This document shows positions 29,561 through 40,905 of a stretch of DNA of 64,000 nt, in pieces. The translations under genes and the position numbers were made by a program. Position 1 is the first letter of the stretch, and each line of letters begins with the position of its first letter. The stretch comes from Enterobacter sichuanensis (lineage in GTDB: Bacteria > Pseudomonadota > Gammaproteobacteria > Enterobacterales > Enterobacteriaceae), in contig NZ_POVL01000001.1 of assembly GCF_002939185.1 (NCBI RefSeq), positions 153,041 through 217,040 on the forward strand, written 5' to 3'. Under the pieces are notes generated by a model. That model saw nothing but the letters and a program-made list of their open reading frames with translations. It did no database searches and had not been told where the DNA came from.

Positions 29561-30856
29561 TCAGGCGATCTTTTTGGCAATTAATCGTTCCGGAATCACG
29601 AAGCTGAAGCGGGTTCCTTTACCCAGCGTGCTCGCAATATCGAGACGGCTTTCGTGGTGATTCACCGCATGTTTAACAATCGCCAGCCCCAGGCCGCTTC
29701 CTCCGGTCTGCCGCGAACGTGCTTTATCCACGCGGTAGAAGCGCTCGGTGAGACGCGGAATATGCTCCGGCGCGATACCCGGCCCGTTGTCCTCCACGCT
29801 AAATTCGGCTCCCGTCGGGGTATGGTGCCAGCGCACCACGATGTCCGTCCCTTCCGGCGTATGGTTCACCGCGTTATACACCAGGTTTGAAATGGCACTA
29901 CGCAGTTCATCTTCACTGCCCAGCACCTTTAGCGTGTTGTCGACCTCAAAGGTCAGGTGATGCCTGTTGTGGCTTAAGGTTTGCGCTTCACCCTCCACGA
30001 CCCGCAGCATCATTGGCACATCGATGGTGTCATTCAGCGCAAGCGTTGGCGCGGCTTCAATCTTCGAGAGCGTCAGCAACTGCTTCACCAGGCCTTCCAT
30101 CCGGTGCGTTTGCTCGCGCATGGTGTGCAGCGCTTTTTCGCGCGGCGCACCTTCAAGCGTTTGCTCCTGCATCATCTCCAGATAGCCCTGAAGCACGGTC
30201 AGCGGAGTCCGCAGTTCATGGCTGACGTTTGCAAAGAAGTTGCGACGCGCCCCCTCCAGCTGGTGCATCTGGGTAACATCGCGCGCCACCATCAGCCACT
30301 GCTTGTCGCTGTAGGGCATCACGCGGATTTCCAGATGGCGACCGTTATTGAGCTTCAGATTGTGCGGTCGGGTAAAATCACGCTTTTTCAGGTACAGCGT
30401 GAACTCGGGATAGCGCAGAAGGTTGAGGATATTCTGGCCATTATCATCCGGCCAGCGCAGGCCCAACAGCTGTTGCGCCAGACCATTACACCAGAAGATG
30501 GTCCCTTCTTCGGTGGTCAGGATGACCGCATCCGGCAGCGATTCCGCACCGCTGCGAAAACGCTTAATCAGGCTTCCCAGCTCGCGGCGGCGCTTTTTAT
30601 TACGCATCTGCATCTGATGCAGACCGTACAGCAGCGGCTCCCAGCTGCCGCTTCCCGGCGGCGGCGTCATACTGCGGTCAACCCACAGCCACCAGGAGAG
30701 GCGCAGCAGGTTCCAGAAATGCCAGATCAGCAGCCCGGTGACCGACGCCAGCAGAAACCACGGCAGGTGTCCAAGAAAGGCCCCCAGAATGAAGGCCGGA
30801 ATACAGCATAAGATCAGTTCAAAAACGAGCCTTTTCCATGACAGACGTTCCAGCAC
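29561..30856 (-). CDS. phoR: Phosphate regulon sensor histidine kinase PhoR
   Basis: 431 residues, as in E. coli. Two closely spaced N-terminal membrane segments (about 10-60) have almost no periplasmic part; a PAS domain (about 95-190) follows, then the dimerisation/phosphoacceptor helix [20 protein letters not shown] with His near residue 213, and the ATPase with [11 protein letters not shown] (N box), [18 protein letters not shown] (G1/F) and [12 protein letters not shown] (G2). It phosphorylates PhoB when phosphate is scarce and is held off by the Pst-PhoU system. It lies 21 bases after phoB. Confidence 0.97.
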   Translation of the reverse strand: MLERLSWKRLVFELILCCIPAFILGAFLGHLPWFLLASVTGLLIWHFWNLLRLSWWLWVDRSMTPPPGSGSWEPLLYGLHQMQMRNKKRRRELGSLIKRFRSGAESLPDAVILTTEEGTIFWCNGLAQQLLGLRWPDDNGQNILNLLRYPEFTLYLKKRDFTRPHNLKLNNGRHLEIRVMPYSDKQWLMVARDVTQMHQLEGARRNFFANVSHELRTPLTVLQGYLEMMQEQTLEGAPREKALHTMREQTHRMEGLVKQLLTLSKIEAAPTLALNDTIDVPMMLRVVEGEAQTLSHNRHHLTFEVDNTLKVLGSEDELRSAISNLVYNAVNHTPEGTDIVVRWHHTPTGAEFSVEDNGPGIAPEHIPRLTERFYRVDKARSRQTGGSGLGLAIVKHAVNHHESRLDIASTLGKGTRFSFVIPERLIAKKIA

Positions 30857-30877
30857 GCGTCACACTCCTGTCATTGT

Positions 30878-31567
30878 TCAGAAACGGGTAGAAAAACGAT
30901 AACCCGTGCCGCGGACCGTCTGCACCATGCGATCGTGGCCGCTCAGTTCCAGCGCTTTTCGCAGGCGGCGGATATGTACGTCAACCGTCCGGTCTTCGAC
31001 ATACACGTTAGTTCCCCAGACGTTATTCAGCAACTGCTCGCGGCTGTAAACGCGTTCCGGGTGAGTCATAAAGAAGTGCAGGAGTTTAAATTCGGTAGGC
31101 CCCATGTCGAGGGGATTTTCACCGGTCATTACGCGGTGTGAGGTGGGGTCAAGGCTCAGTCCCTGCATCTCGATCACCTCTTCCACCGCCATCGGTGAAA
31201 TGCGGCGCATCACGGCTTTAATGCGGGCCACCAGCTCTTTCGGTGAAAACGGTTTGGTAATGTAGTCGTCCGCGCCGGTCTCCAGACCGCGCACGCGATC
31301 CTCTTCTTCACCGCGCGCCGTCAGCATCACCACCGGGATGTCGCGGGTCAGCGCTTCACGCTTCAGGTGCTTGATAAACTGCAGTCCGGAACCGCCGGGC
31401 AACATCCAGTCCAGCAGAATCAGATCGGGCCAGGGTTCATTCAACTGGTTCACTGCGCTGTCATAATCTTCCGCTTCAACCGGCTGGAAGCCATTTTGCT
31501 CGAGCACGAAGCACACCATTTCACGAATTGGAGCTTCATCTTCTACGACCAGAATACGTCTCGCCAT
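30878..31567 (-). CDS. phoB: Phosphate regulon response regulator PhoB
   Basis: 229 residues: receiver domain (1-120) with acidic pocket VEDE near residue 9, phosphoacceptor Asp in [10 protein letters not shown] near 54, and Lys in [10 protein letters not shown] near 105; winged-helix OmpR-type DNA-binding domain (130-225) with [14 protein letters not shown]. Activates pst, phoA, phoB, psiF and others. A clear Pho box sits upstream (31623-31650), consistent with autoregulation, and phoA with its own Pho box is 13 kb away in this window. Confidence 0.98.
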   Translation of the reverse strand: MARRILVVEDEAPIREMVCFVLEQNGFQPVEAEDYDSAVNQLNEPWPDLILLDWMLPGGSGLQFIKHLKREALTRDIPVVMLTARGEEEDRVRGLETGADDYITKPFSPKELVARIKAVMRRISPMAVEEVIEMQGLSLDPTSHRVMTGENPLDMGPTEFKLLHFFMTHPERVYSREQLLNNVWGTNVYVEDRTVDVHIRRLRKALELSGHDRMVQTVRGTGYRFSTRF

Positions 31568-31622
31568 ACTTTGCCCTGTCTTATCTTATGTACGTTACAA
31601 GTTTGTAATTCGGCGCCATTAT

Positions 31623-31650
31623 GCGTCAGATTTATGACAGATTTATGAAA
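31623..31650 (-). promoter_or_regulatory. Pho box of phoB
   Basis: On the minus strand the segment reads TTTCATAAAT-CTGTCATAAAT-CTGACGC, two 11-base PhoB units (CTGTCATAAAT type) in direct repeat, nearly identical to the E. coli phoB Pho box as I remember it. It begins 56 bases upstream of the phoB ATG. Confidence 0.85.
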
Positions 31651-31754
31651 AACAGTACCACGACAATAGCCAAACTGTTGTTTTATTACAGCGGTTATTT
31701 TCCCTTCCCTGAAGGTTTATAATCCTGCTTTCTCTTTTTCGCCACGGATCAGCT

Positions 31755-32960
31755 ATGCGCATACTTCACACCTCGGACTGGCATCTGGGTCAAAATTTTT
31801 ACAGCAAAAGCCGTGCGGCTGAACATGACGCGTTCCTGAACTGGCTGCTGGAAATGGCCCAGGCGCATGAGGTAGATGCGATTATTGTGGCGGGTGACAT
31901 CTTTGATACCGGCTCTCCTCCCAGCTATGCGCGAGAACTGTATAACCGCTTCGTGGTGAATTTGCAGCAAACCGGCTGTCATCTGGTGATTGTCGCCGGT
32001 AACCATGATTCCGTCGCGACGCTCAACGAATCCCGCGACATCCTGGCCTTTCTTAATACCACCGTCGTCGCCAGCGCCGGGCACGCCCCGCAGATCCTGA
32101 AAAAACGTGACGGTACACCAGGGGCGGTACTGTGCCCCATCCCGTTTTTACGTCCCCGCGATATCGTGCAAAGCCAGGCTGGGCTGTCAGGCGCGCAAAA
32201 ACAGCAACATCTTTTACAGGCCATCACTGAGTATTATCACCAGCAGTACGCCGAAGCCTGCGCCCTGCGCGGCGAACAGCCGATTCCGGTGATTGCGACC
32301 GGGCATCTCACCACCGTCGGGGCCAGTAAAAGTGACGCCGTTCGTGACATCTATATCGGCACGCTCGACGCCTTTCCGGCGCAAAACTTCCCGCCAGCGG
32401 ACTACATTGCGCTTGGGCATATCCACCGCGCGCAGGTTATCGGCGGCTGCGAACACATTCGCTACTGCGGCTCCCCCCTTTCACTCAGTTTCGATGAAAC
32501 GGGTAAAGCCAAATCTGTGCATCTGGTGAGCTTCACCGGGGGCAAACTCAGCACCGTCGAGACGCTGGAGGTGCCGGTCACTCAGCCCCTGGCGGTGCTG
32601 AAGGGCGATCTCGATGCCATTACCGCCCAGCTGGAGCAGTGGCGCGGTGTCGAGCAGGATCCTCCCATCTGGCTGGATATCGAAATCACCACCGATGACT
32701 ACCTGCATGATATGCAGCGGAAAATCCAGGCGTTGACTGAAGATCTGCCGGTTGAAGTCTTACTGGTGCGCCGCAGCCGCGAGCAGCGCGAGAAAATTCT
32801 GCTCAGCGCCCGGCGTGAAACCCTCAGCGAGCTGAAGGTAGAAGAGGTGTTCGAACGCAGGCTTTCGCAGGAGGAGATAGACGACGCGAAGCGCGCAAGG
32901 CTCAGCGAGTTGTTCTCCCATACCCTGCATGCGCTCAAAGATGAGGATGAAAACGCATGA
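31755..32960 (+). CDS. sbcD: Exonuclease SbcCD subunit D
   Basis: The Mre11-type nuclease subunit, 401 residues. Phosphodiesterase motifs in order: TSDWHLGQ (residue 6), GDIFDTGSP (48), GNHDS (83), and GHIHRAQ (near 222), supplying the two-metal site. With SbcC it cleaves hairpins and DNA ends blocked by palindromes or proteins. Its last codon overlaps the start of sbcC by four bases (ATGA), so the subunits are coupled. It is divergent from phoB; the 187-bp gap holds the Pho box, and PhoB effects on sbcCD are possible but not shown by the sequence. Confidence 0.97.
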   Translation: MRILHTSDWHLGQNFYSKSRAAEHDAFLNWLLEMAQAHEVDAIIVAGDIFDTGSPPSYARELYNRFVVNLQQTGCHLVIVAGNHDSVATLNESRDILAFLNTTVVASAGHAPQILKKRDGTPGAVLCPIPFLRPRDIVQSQAGLSGAQKQQHLLQAITEYYHQQYAEACALRGEQPIPVIATGHLTTVGASKSDAVRDIYIGTLDAFPAQNFPPADYIALGHIHRAQVIGGCEHIRYCGSPLSLSFDETGKAKSVHLVSFTGGKLSTVETLEVPVTQPLAVLKGDLDAITAQLEQWRGVEQDPPIWLDIEITTDDYLHDMQRKIQALTEDLPVEVLLVRRSREQREKILLSARRETLSELKVEEVFERRLSQEEIDDAKRARLSELFSHTLHALKDEDENA

Positions 32961-35900
32961 AAATTCTGAGCCTGCGCCTGAAAAATCTCAACTCCCTCAA
33001 GGGCGAGTGGAAAATTGACTTTACCGCTGAGCCCTTTGCCAGCAACGGGCTGTTTGCCATTACCGGTGCGACCGGGGCAGGCAAAACCACCCTGCTCGAC
33101 GCCATCTGCCTGGCGCTTTATCACGAAACCCCACGTCTGAGTAAGGTTTCTCAGGCGCAAAATGACCTGATGACGCGCGACACCGCCGAGTGTCTGGCCG
33201 AGGTTGAGTTTGAGGTAAAAGGGACGGCCTATCGCGCTTTCTGGAGCCAGAACCGGGCGCGCAATCAGCCTGACGGCAACCTGCAGGCGCCGCGTGTGGA
33301 GCTGGCGCGCTGCGAAGATGGCAAAATCCTGGCCGACAAAGTGACGGATAAGCTGGAGCAAACTGCCGCCCTCACCGGGCTGGACTATGGCCGTTTTACC
33401 CGCTCAATGCTGCTCTCTCAGGGACAATTTGCCGCCTTCCTCAATGCCAAACCGGGCGATCGGGCTGAACTGCTGGAAGAACTGACCGGCACCGAGATCT
33501 ACGGCCAGATCTCCGCCATGGTCTTTGAGAAACATAAATCCGCCCGCAGTAGGCTTGAAAAGTGTGAGGCGCAGGCGGCGGGCGTCGTGCTGCTGAGCGA
33601 AGAGCAACAGCAGCAGTTACAGCAAAGTTTGCAGGCACTTACTGACGAAGAGAAAACCCTGCTGGTACAGCAGCAAAGCCAGCAGAAAGATTTTCAGTGG
33701 CTTACGCGCCATGATGAACTGGTGCGCGAGCAGCAGCGTGTCACCGAGATGCAGCAACAGGCGCAACAGGCACTGACGAACGCTGCGCCTGAACTGGCCA
33801 AACTCCAGCTTGCTCAACCAGCCGCTCAGCTCCGCCCGCTTTGGGAACATCTGCAGGAGCAAACCGCGCGTCTGACGCAAACCCGGCAGCGAATTATCGA
33901 AGTAAATACTCGCTTACAATCCAGAACTGCGCTGCGTGCGCGGATCCGCAATACCGCCCTGCGTAACCACGCGCAGCTTCAGACCGAACTGACCGCACTG
34001 GCGCAGTGGCTGGCGGAGCACGAACGCTATCGCCTGTTGGGCCAGGAAATTGCCGGCTGGCGCGCGCAATTCAGCCAGCTGACCCGCGATAAAACGCACA
34101 TCGCCACCCTTGCCGCACGAATGGCTGAGCTACGCCAGAAGCTGGCAGAGATGCCGGAAAACACGCTGACGCTGACCGCCGATGAGGTGAGCGCCGCCAT
34201 GGAGCAACAGTCCCGGACGCGCCCGCTGCGCCAGCGGCTAACGTCGCTTCATGCGCGCTATCAGCCACTGCAAAAACGTCTGCTGCAAAATGCGCAAATC
34301 CTGCAAAAAGCCCAGGCGGAACAGGCGAAGCTCACTGAAACGCTGACGCAGCGCCGCCAGCAGTACAAAGAGAAAAACCAGCACTATCTCGATTTGAAAG
34401 CCCTGTGCGAAACCGAAGCGACAATTAAGAAGCTGGAGCATTACCGTTCTCAACTTGAGGCAGGCAAACCCTGTCCGCTGTGCGGCTCCAGCGAGCATCC
34501 TGCCGTGGAGACATACCGCTCGCTTGAACTGACGGATAATCAACGCCGCCGTGATGCCCTGGAAAAAGAGGTCGCCTCGCTTAAAGAGGAAGGCCTGCTG
34601 GTGCTGGGACAGGTCAATGCCCTCACTCAGCAGATCCAGCGTGAGACAGACGACGCGCAGACGCTGTCTCAGGAAGAGCAAGCGCTCGCTAAAGAGTGGC
34701 AGGAAACCTGCGCGTCCCTGAATGTCGCGTTAACGATTCAGGACGATATCGCGCCATGGATGAATGAGCAGGAACACTACGAGCGCCAGCTTTATCAGCT
34801 CAGTCAGCGTCTGACCCTGCAAAATCAGCTTCATGAGCAGGAAGCGCAGGAGCGGCAGTATCAGCAGCAGCTGGCCGCCGCGCGACAGGCGCTGGAGCAC
34901 ACCCTGTTCTCATTATCACTTAACGTCCCGGAAGAGGGAGATGAAGCCGCCTGGCTGCAGGCCCGTGAGGCTGAATTTGCCCAGTGGCAGGAGAAGCAAA
35001 CGCAGCAGGGTGTGCTTCAGGAACGAATGAACGCTCTGCAGCCGCTGCTCGACGCGCTGCCGGTAAGCCCGGGTGAAGACACTGAAGCGACTATTCCGGA
35101 TGACTGGCGCGCCATCCACGACGAGTGCGTGTCGCTGCAAAGCCAGCTTAGTGCACAGCAGCAGCAGGAAGCGCTGGAGCAAGCGCGCCTGCAGCAGTCG
35201 CAGACGCAATTCACCGCGGCGCTCTCCGCAAGCTGTTTTGCCGACCAGGATGCGTTTCTTGCTGCGCTGCTGGACGAAGCCACGCTTCGTCACCTCGAAC
35301 AGCTGAAACAGACGCTGGAAAACCAGATCCAGCAGGCCGCGGCGCTGTGCGGACAAGCTAACCAGCAGCTGCAGTCTCATCTGGCGCTGCGGCCGGAAGG
35401 GCTCGACGCCGACGCGCCGACGCTTCAAACCCAGCTGCAGCAGCTGGCGCAACAGCTTCGGGAGAACACCACCCATCAGGGCGAGATCCGCCAACAGCTT
35501 AAGCAGGACAGCGACAACCGGCAGCATCAGCTGGCATTGATGCAGCAAATTGAAGAGGCTGCGCGTCTGGCAGACGACTGGGGATATCTCAACGCGCTTA
35601 TCGGTTCCAGCACCGGCGACAAATTCCGTAAGTTTGCGCAGGGGCTGACGCTGGACAATCTGGTCTGGCTCGCCAACCAGCAGCTTAACCGCCTGCACGG
35701 GCGCTACCTGCTGCAGCGCAAGGCCAGCGACGCGCTGGAGCTGGAAGTGGTCGACACCTGGCAGGCGGATGCGGTGCGCGATACCCGTACCCTCTCCGGC
35801 GGCGAGAGCTTCCTGGTCAGTCTGGCGCTGGCGCTGGCGCTTTCCGATCTGGTGAGTCATAAAACGCGGATCGATTCGCTGTTCCTGGATGAAGGGTTTG

Positions 35901-36088
35901 GCACGCTCGACAGCGAAACGCTGGATACCGCGCTGGATGCGCTTGATGCGCTGAACGCCACCGGGAAAACCATCGGCGTGATCAGCCATGTTGAGGCGAT
36001 GAAAGAGCGTATTCCGGTGCAGATCAAGGTGAAGAAGATTAACGGGCTGGGGTATAGCAGGCTGGATAAGGTGTTTGCGGTGGAATAA
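32957..36088 (+). CDS. sbcC: Exonuclease SbcCD subunit C (SMC-like ATPase)
   Basis: A 1043-residue Rad50-type ATPase. Walker [15 protein letters not shown] lies near residue 35, the zinc hook [10 protein letters not shown] near residue 510 in the middle of a long Gln-rich coiled coil (about 190-860), the signature [19 protein letters not shown] near 950, and Walker [14 protein letters not shown] near 975. The ATPase head formed by the two ends drives SbcD nuclease. The coiled-coil arms show the usual high Gln, Glu and Ala content and lower conservation. The gene converges on mak through a shared hairpin and repeat. Confidence 0.97.
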   Translation: MKILSLRLKNLNSLKGEWKIDFTAEPFASNGLFAITGATGAGKTTLLDAICLALYHETPRLSKVSQAQNDLMTRDTAECLAEVEFEVKGTAYRAFWSQNRARNQPDGNLQAPRVELARCEDGKILADKVTDKLEQTAALTGLDYGRFTRSMLLSQGQFAAFLNAKPGDRAELLEELTGTEIYGQISAMVFEKHKSARSRLEKCEAQAAGVVLLSEEQQQQLQQSLQALTDEEKTLLVQQQSQQKDFQWLTRHDELVREQQRVTEMQQQAQQALTNAAPELAKLQLAQPAAQLRPLWEHLQEQTARLTQTRQRIIEVNTRLQSRTALRARIRNTALRNHAQLQTELTALAQWLAEHERYRLLGQEIAGWRAQFSQLTRDKTHIATLAARMAELRQKLAEMPENTLTLTADEVSAAMEQQSRTRPLRQRLTSLHARYQPLQKRLLQNAQILQKAQAEQAKLTETLTQRRQQYKEKNQHYLDLKALCETEATIKKLEHYRSQLEAGKPCPLCGSSEHPAVETYRSLELTDNQRRRDALEKEVASLKEEGLLVLGQVNALTQQIQRETDDAQTLSQEEQALAKEWQETCASLNVALTIQDDIAPWMNEQEHYERQLYQLSQRLTLQNQLHEQEAQERQYQQQLAAARQALEHTLFSLSLNVPEEGDEAAWLQAREAEFAQWQEKQTQQGVLQERMNALQPLLDALPVSPGEDTEATIPDDWRAIHDECVSLQSQLSAQQQQEALEQARLQQSQTQFTAALSASCFADQDAFLAALLDEATLRHLEQLKQTLENQIQQAAALCGQANQQLQSHLALRPEGLDADAPTLQTQLQQLAQQLRENTTHQGEIRQQLKQDSDNRQHQLALMQQIEEAARLADDWGYLNALIGSSTGDKFRKFAQGLTLDNLVWLANQQLNRLHGRYLLQRKASDALELEVVDTWQADAVRDTRTLSGGESFLVSLALALALSDLVSHKTRIDSLFLDEGFGTLDSETLDTALDALDALNATGKTIGVISHVEAMKERIPVQIKVKKINGLGYSRLDKVFAVE

Positions 36089-36099
36089 ATGGTGGGATG

Positions 36100-36145
36100 G
36101 TGCGGTCTGGTGCCCTCACCCTGGCCCTCTCCCACAGGGAGAGGG
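36100..36145. repeat. Palindrome-bearing intergenic repeat, copy B
   Basis: Inverted relative to the copy at 804-849: GTGCGG-TCTGG-TGCCCTCACCC, then CCCTCTCCC (36125-36133) ACA GGGAGAGGG (36137-36145). The roughly 46 bases differ from copy A at only about four or five positions. It lies between convergent sbcC and mak. Confidence 0.85.
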
Positions 36146-36156
36146 TACAAACATTA

Positions 36157-36182
36157 AAAACGGCAACTTGCGTTGCCGTTTT
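36157..36182. terminator. Bidirectional terminator between sbcC and mak
   Basis: AAAACGGCAAC and GTTGCCGTTTT form a perfect 11-bp stem with loop TTGC. T-rich on one side and A-rich on the other, so it can serve both convergent transcripts. Confidence 0.85.
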
Positions 36183-36186
36183 GCGT

Positions 36187-37092
36187 TCATTCCGGCCACA
36201 GCCACGCCGCGCCGCGCACGCCGCTGGAGTCACCGTGGACAGCTTTGCGGATAGGGGTTTCACACTCGCCACCAAAGACCCACTGCTTCACCAGCGTCGG
36301 TACCGTGGCATACAGCCGGTCGACGTTGCTCATGCCGCCGCCCAGCACAATCACGTCCGGATCGAGAATATTCACCACATGCGCCAGAGATTTCGCCAGC
36401 CGCATTTCGTAACGGCTCAGGGCCAGCTCCGCCACCGGATCCTGCTCCTCGACCAGACGCATGATCTCGTTGCCCTTGAGCGGCTGACCACTCAGACGGT
36501 GATAGTCGGTCGCAAAACCGGTGCCGGAGATAAACGTCTCAATACAGCCCTGTTTTCCGCAGTAGCACGGGACTTCAGTGCGGTATTTGAGTTCGTCTTC
36601 ATCCATCCACGGTAACGGGTTATGCCCCCATTCGCCCGCGGTGCCGTTACCGCCGATATGGGCGCGACCGCCAAAGGCCACGCCCGCGCCGCAGCCGGTA
36701 CCAATAATGACGGCAAACACGGTCTGGGCGCCGGCTGCCGCGCCGTCGATGGCCTCAGAGACCGCCAGACAGTTAGCGTCGTTAGCCAGACGCACTTCAC
36801 GGTTGAGGCGCGCGCTTAAATCTTTATCAAATGGCTGGCCGTTGAGCCAGGTCGAGTTGGCGTTTTTTACCACCCCGGTATACGGTGAGATCGACCCTGG
36901 GATCCCCATCCCGACGCTGCCGGTTTGCCCTGTCGCCTGCTCTGCCATCCCGACCAGCGTGGCAATCGTCTCGATAGTCTGGTGATAATCATCGCGCGGC
37001 GTCGGCAAACGGTGGCGGAACAGCTGCTCGCCCTGCTCGCTCAGCGCGATGACTTCGGTTTTGGTGCCGCCCAAATCAATCCCAATACGCAC
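36187..37092 (-). CDS. mak: Fructokinase / N-acetylglucosamine kinase-like ROK protein Mak
   Basis: A 301-residue ROK-family sugar kinase matching E. coli Mak (YajF). The ATP phosphate-binding motif is [10 protein letters not shown] at residue 4, the catalytic Asp lies in [11 protein letters not shown] near 103, and the ROK zinc site shows as [10 protein letters not shown] near 180. It phosphorylates fructose (and mannose) in the cytoplasm. I choose the GTG at 37092-37090, which has GAGGAG 6 bases upstream and gives the homologous start (M/V)RIGIDLGG; upstream ATGs add unrelated residues. It is divergent from rdgC. Confidence 0.95.
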   Translation of the reverse strand: MRIGIDLGGTKTEVIALSEQGEQLFRHRLPTPRDDYHQTIETIATLVGMAEQATGQTGSVGMGIPGSISPYTGVVKNANSTWLNGQPFDKDLSARLNREVRLANDANCLAVSEAIDGAAAGAQTVFAVIIGTGCGAGVAFGGRAHIGGNGTAGEWGHNPLPWMDEDELKYRTEVPCYCGKQGCIETFISGTGFATDYHRLSGQPLKGNEIMRLVEEQDPVAELALSRYEMRLAKSLAHVVNILDPDVIVLGGGMSNVDRLYATVPTLVKQWVFGGECETPIRKAVHGDSSGVRGAAWLWPE

Positions 37093-37215
37093 AAGACTCT
37101 CCTCATTATTTTGATTATCAACAGAGTAGAAGCACGCTTCCCGATTAGCAATGCAAGCGATGCGACAATTCGTTATCATGCCCGCTGATTTAACGACAAG
37201 GCCGTGGAAATTATC

Positions 37216-38130
37216 ATGCTGTGGTTCAAAAATTTGATGGTTTACCGTCTCAGCCGCGACGTTTCGCTGCGTGCAGAAGAGATGGAAAAACAGTTAGCCG
37301 CTTATACCTTTTCCCCTTGCGGTAGCCAGGATATGGCAAAAACCGGCTGGGTTCCGCCAATGGGTTCACAGAGCGATGCATTGACCCACGCCAGCAGCAC
37401 GGGTCAAATCATCGTCTGCGCCCGTAAAGAAGAGAAAATTCTGCCCACGCCGGTGGTGAAGCAGGCGCTCGAAGCGAAAATTTTCAAGCTGGAAGCCGAG
37501 CAGGGCCGCAAGCTGAAAAAAACCGAAAAAGATTCGCTGAAAGACGAAGTTCTGCATTCACTGCTGCCGCGCGCCTTCAGCCGCTTCAGCCAGACCATGA
37601 TGTGGATCGATACCGTTAACGGGCTGATCATGGTGGACTGCGCCAGCGCGAAAAAAGCGGAAGATACGCTGGCCCTGCTGCGTAAAAGTATCGGCTCTTT
37701 ACCGGTCGTTCCGCTGGCGCTGGAGACGCCAATTGAGCTAACGTTGACCGAATGGGTACGCAGCGGTGCGGCGGCGCAGGGATTCCAGATCCTTGATGAA
37801 GCCGAGCTGAAAGCTCTGCTGGAAGATGGCGGCGTGATCCGTGCGAAAAAGCAGGATCTGGTGAGCGACGAGATCGCCGTACATATCGAAGCGGGCAAAG
37901 TGGTGACAAAACTGGCGCTCGACTGGCAGCAGCGTATTCAGTTTGTGATGTGCGACGATGGTTCCATCAAGCGTCTGAAGTTCTGCGATGAGTTGCGCGA
38001 TCAGAACGAAGATATCGACAGGGAAGATTACGCCCAGCGCTTTGACGCGGACTTCATCCTGATGACCGGCGAGCTGGCCGCGTTGATTCAGAATCTGGTG
38101 GAAGGCCTCGGCGGCGAAGCGCAGAGATAA
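37216..38130 (+). CDS. rdgC: Recombination-associated protein RdgC
   Basis: A 304-residue protein equal to E. coli RdgC (303). It opens [12 protein letters not shown] and has the conserved [29 protein letters not shown] and LTEWVRSG blocks. RdgC forms a ring dimer that binds double-stranded DNA without sequence preference and limits RecA filament loading. ATG 37216 is chosen rather than an in-frame GTG at 37204. It is divergent from mak (123 bp between starts) and convergent with ppnP across a repeat. Confidence 0.96.
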   Translation: MLWFKNLMVYRLSRDVSLRAEEMEKQLAAYTFSPCGSQDMAKTGWVPPMGSQSDALTHASSTGQIIVCARKEEKILPTPVVKQALEAKIFKLEAEQGRKLKKTEKDSLKDEVLHSLLPRAFSRFSQTMMWIDTVNGLIMVDCASAKKAEDTLALLRKSIGSLPVVPLALETPIELTLTEWVRSGAAAQGFQILDEAELKALLEDGGVIRAKKQDLVSDEIAVHIEAGKVVTKLALDWQQRIQFVMCDDGSIKRLKFCDELRDQNEDIDREDYAQRFDADFILMTGELAALIQNLVEGLGGEAQR

Positions 38131-38140
38131 TTCCACCTAA

Positions 38141-38163
38141 CCCTCTCCCCATGGGGGAGAGGG
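38141..38163. repeat. Palindrome-bearing intergenic repeat, core-only copy C
   Basis: CCCTCTCCCC-AT-GGGGGAGAGGG, the same inverted core as copies at 804 and 36125, but without the GGTGAGGGCA/CCGCAC tail. It lies between convergent rdgC and ppnP. Confidence 0.8.
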
Positions 38164-38170
38164 AATAAAA

Positions 38171-38476
<306 letters not shown>

Positions 38477-38492
38477 TTAGATAAAAATTCAC

Positions 38493-38522
38493 TATAGGGG
38501 CCATGCTCATCACCTGTCACGC
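38493..38522 (-). promoter_or_regulatory. Candidate ppnP promoter
   Basis: On the minus strand GTGACA is followed after 18 bases by TATAGT, about 32 bases before the ppnP ATG. A partial inverted repeat GGCCC...GGGCC overlaps the -10 and the Shine-Dalgarno. Confidence 0.4.
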
Positions 38523-38529
38523 AAAATCA

Positions 38530-39207
38530 TTACATCAAAAGCTCCGAGGCCAGGCGAGCCATCAGAACGTTGGATAACAGCACGGGCACATCCAGCGCTT
38601 TTTGCAGTAAATCACGGTGGTGCTGGTGGAAACCCAGGCAATCCAGGATCAAGACATCGGCCCCTCTTTCGAGCAGCTCCTTCCCGGCAGCAATGAGTTT
38701 GGCCTCACTGTCCCAGAACGGATTAGCCAGTGCGTATAAGGGCACTTTTTCAAGTACGTGCCATTTTGCTTCCTGATTGTCCATAAGCTCCTCGATGGGG
38801 ACAATCACCCCCACCTGATGACCATCAACAATCGAGGCCACCAGCGGCGGTATGATCCGCATCGGCTCCAGCAAAATCGCATTGCGCGCCGTGAGTCCCT
38901 TAATGGGTGCGGTACTCATCAGCAAAATCACGTCATAACCCTGATTATCGAGCACTTCTATCACGCCCTGTAGCGATCGCTCGATCTTCTGGCGGGAAAC
39001 ATGCGCCAGTTTACCGTCACTTAATAACGTCGCCAGGGGATCCTCCCCCGCCTCTACAGCGTAGTCTTCCATGACCTCTTCCCGACTCATCTTGCCCAGC
39101 AGGCTGAGATGCGTTATCTGTTGTTCAGATACATGCTCGGTTAAGAGCGGTAACACTTCGCTTACAGGGACCACACCAATGGTGAGGATCGCCAACGTTG
39201 CCTTCAT
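38530..39207 (-). CDS. aroM: AroM family protein
   Basis: A 225-residue protein of the AroM family (PF07302 as I recall), close to E. coli AroM. It begins [21 protein letters not shown] and has [18 protein letters not shown] near 85 and [18 protein letters not shown] near 190, with a conserved Cys and His. The fold resembles Asp/Glu racemase-like proteins, but the function is unknown. In E. coli it is the third gene of the TyrR-controlled aroL-yaiA-aroM operon. The gap of 237 bp from yaiA is large and holds an inverted repeat GGAGTTA...TAACTCC (39344-39376), so a separate promoter is possible. Confidence 0.92.
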   Translation of the reverse strand: MKATLAILTIGVVPVSEVLPLLTEHVSEQQITHLSLLGKMSREEVMEDYAVEAGEDPLATLLSDGKLAHVSRQKIERSLQGVIEVLDNQGYDVILLMSTAPIKGLTARNAILLEPMRIIPPLVASIVDGHQVGVIVPIEELMDNQEAKWHVLEKVPLYALANPFWDSEAKLIAAGKELLERGADVLILDCLGFHQHHRDLLQKALDVPVLLSNVLMARLASELLM

Positions 39208-39444
39208 CTTTATCGCCTTCCATTACTCCAACATCGTGCACACAGGTACAGGCTCACTACGCTGCACAGTTCGTTTTTTCAACAAAACAGCACCAAGCGT
39301 AGCAGGTGATCCCGACATCGAAATGTAAAGATCGCCTGCCGATACCGGAGTTACTTGTAATAACTAAATATTAACTCCTGCTTAACTTTCCCGATGAGTA
39401 AAAAGTGTGATTCAGGCACGATTCTGGAGCGTTTAGGAAAACGT

Positions 39445-39636
39445 TCAGGTTATGTCGGGATCTTCGTAGCGCCGTTTCGCATCCAGCGCTTCCTGTTCAG
39501 TTTCGTGTTCACTGATCAGCGAGTCCGGTTTGGGGTGATCGGCACGCAGTTGATACCAGGTCACGGTATGACCCGTCTGGCCTTTTTCAACGGTAACAAT
39601 GCGCGCTTCACGCGGATAGGGAGGTCTGGTTGGCAT
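39445..39636 (-). CDS. yaiA: Small conserved protein YaiA
   Basis: A 63-residue cytoplasmic protein matching E. coli Yai[20 protein letters not shown] start, [17 protein letters not shown] centre and KRRYEDPD near the end. Function is not known; the E. coli homologue is encoded between aroL and aroM and is induced with them. It lies 44 bases after aroL. Its length, composition and position make it a real gene rather than a chance frame. Confidence 0.9.
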   Translation of the reverse strand: MPTRPPYPREARIVTVEKGQTGHTVTWYQLRADHPKPDSLISEHETEQEALDAKRRYEDPDIT

Positions 39637-39680
39637 AGCTCATCCTTCTATTATGTCTGAGCTATAAGTATAGACGCCGC

Positions 39681-40205
39681 TTAGCTGGCACACGCCAATC
39701 GCAGGGCGGTAATAATCTGAATCACAACGTCTTCGGGCGTCGCTGACGCATCCACGATGTGATGAGCCGCTTCGCGGTACAGGGCATCGCGTTCGGCCAG
39801 CACTTCACTCACCTCTTCGTTGAGCGGTCTGGCGGTCAGCGCCGGGCGTTGCCCCTCTTCCGGAAACGCCTCCAGACGCCCGACCAGAGCCGACACCGGC
39901 GCGCTGAGATAGATAACAATCCCCTTCTCGCGCATAAAGCGACGATTGCACTCTGCCAGAACAATGCCTCCGCCGGTCGCAATCACCGCTGATGGCGTGG
40001 TGACTGCTTTCAGCGCGGCCGTTTCGCGTGCGCGAAAACTCTCCCACCCTTCCTGCTCAACAATGTCGGCGATGGTTTTACCGGCCTCGGTTTGCAGCCA
40101 GTGGTCGGTATCCACAAACTGGCGATGACACACGCGTGCCAGCTCCAGACCAACGGTGGTTTTCCCACAGCCGCGGGGGCCAACTAAAAAGATGGGTTGG
40201 GTCAT
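39681..40205 (-). CDS. aroL: Shikimate kinase II
   Basis: 174 residues with a Walker [12 protein letters not shown] at residue 8, shikimate-binding DTDHWL near 34 and RARETAAL near 58, GGGIVL near 80, and the lid Arg segment near 115-125. It phosphorylates shikimate in aromatic amino acid synthesis and is the TyrR-regulated, low-Km isozyme (AroK is the constitutive one, not in this window). Two TyrR-like boxes stand upstream at 40243-40283. It leads the aroL-yaiA-aroM unit. Confidence 0.96.
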   Translation of the reverse strand: MTQPIFLVGPRGCGKTTVGLELARVCHRQFVDTDHWLQTEAGKTIADIVEQEGWESFRARETAALKAVTTPSAVIATGGGIVLAECNRRFMREKGIVIYLSAPVSALVGRLEAFPEEGQRPALTARPLNEEVSEVLAERDALYREAAHHIVDASATPEDVVIQIITALRLACAS

Positions 40206-40242
40206 AACCAGGTGTTCCCCTTGATGCCGGATGGCTGAAGAG

Positions 40243-40283
40243 TGTAAAGAAATAATTGCAGAAGATGTTGCGATTACTTTACT
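40243..40283 (-). promoter_or_regulatory. Adjacent TyrR-like boxes upstream of aroL
   Basis: TGTAAAGAAATAATTGCA (40243-40260) has the TG-N14-CA frame and a perfect TGTAAA half of the TyrR box TGTAAAN6TTTACA. TGTTGCGATTACTTTACT (40266-40283) is a second, weaker match with TTTAC. They are 5 bases apart, like the paired boxes reported at E. coli aroL. Confidence 0.55.
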
Positions 40284-40349
40284 GCAAAGCGGTACGGGAT
40301 GACAACCCTGTGGAGGTCACACTGCACCACAAATTGACAATAATTATCA

Positions 40350-40808
40350 TTACGCAGTGCGGCGCTTCACTTCCAGCAGCCATTTATCCAGTTCGGCAGC
40401 GAACTGCTGGCGATCGCGCTGTGACAGGCTGTCCGGTCCGCCGGTCTGGACGCCGCTGGCCCGCATTGTCTCCATAAAATCGCGCATCGTGAGCTTTTCC
40501 CGAATGGTCGATGGCGAGTAACGTTCGCCGCGCGGATTGAGCGCCGCCGCCCCTTTCTCCAGCACTTCAGCGGCGAGTGGAATATCCGCCGTGATCACCA
40601 GATCGTCCGCGCTGCACAGACGCACAATTTCGTTGTCCGCCACGTCAAACCCCGCAGGAACCCGCAACGAGCGGATGAACCGCGATGGCGGTACACGAAT
40701 ATTCTGGTTCGCCACCAGCGTCAGCGGCATCTGAACGCGCTCGGCAGCGCGAAACAAAATCTCTTTAATCACATTCGGACACGCGTCCGCATCAACCCAA
40801 ATCGCCAT
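40350..40808 (-). CDS. yaiI: UPF0178/DUF188 family protein YaiI
   Basis: A 152-residue PIN-like-fold protein. The N-terminus [16 protein letters not shown] carries the conserved acidic residues Asp4-Ala-Asp6 and Cys, and [19 protein letters not shown] is the second conserved block. This is the DUF188/UPF0178 pattern, related to NYN/PIN nucleases, but no activity is established. It corresponds to E. coli YaiI and is divergent from proC with 97 bp between starts. Confidence 0.93.
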   Translation of the reverse strand: MAIWVDADACPNVIKEILFRAAERVQMPLTLVANQNIRVPPSRFIRSLRVPAGFDVADNEIVRLCSADDLVITADIPLAAEVLEKGAAALNPRGERYSPSTIREKLTMRDFMETMRASGVQTGGPDSLSQRDRQQFAAELDKWLLEVKRRTA

Positions 40809-40905
40809 ATTGTCTCCCCATAATGACTCTGCCGACTATTGTCGCCTGCATTTCGTTGTTAAGCTATCAATCAGAGAAAACAACGCATAATGACGGAGGA
40901 TCGTG

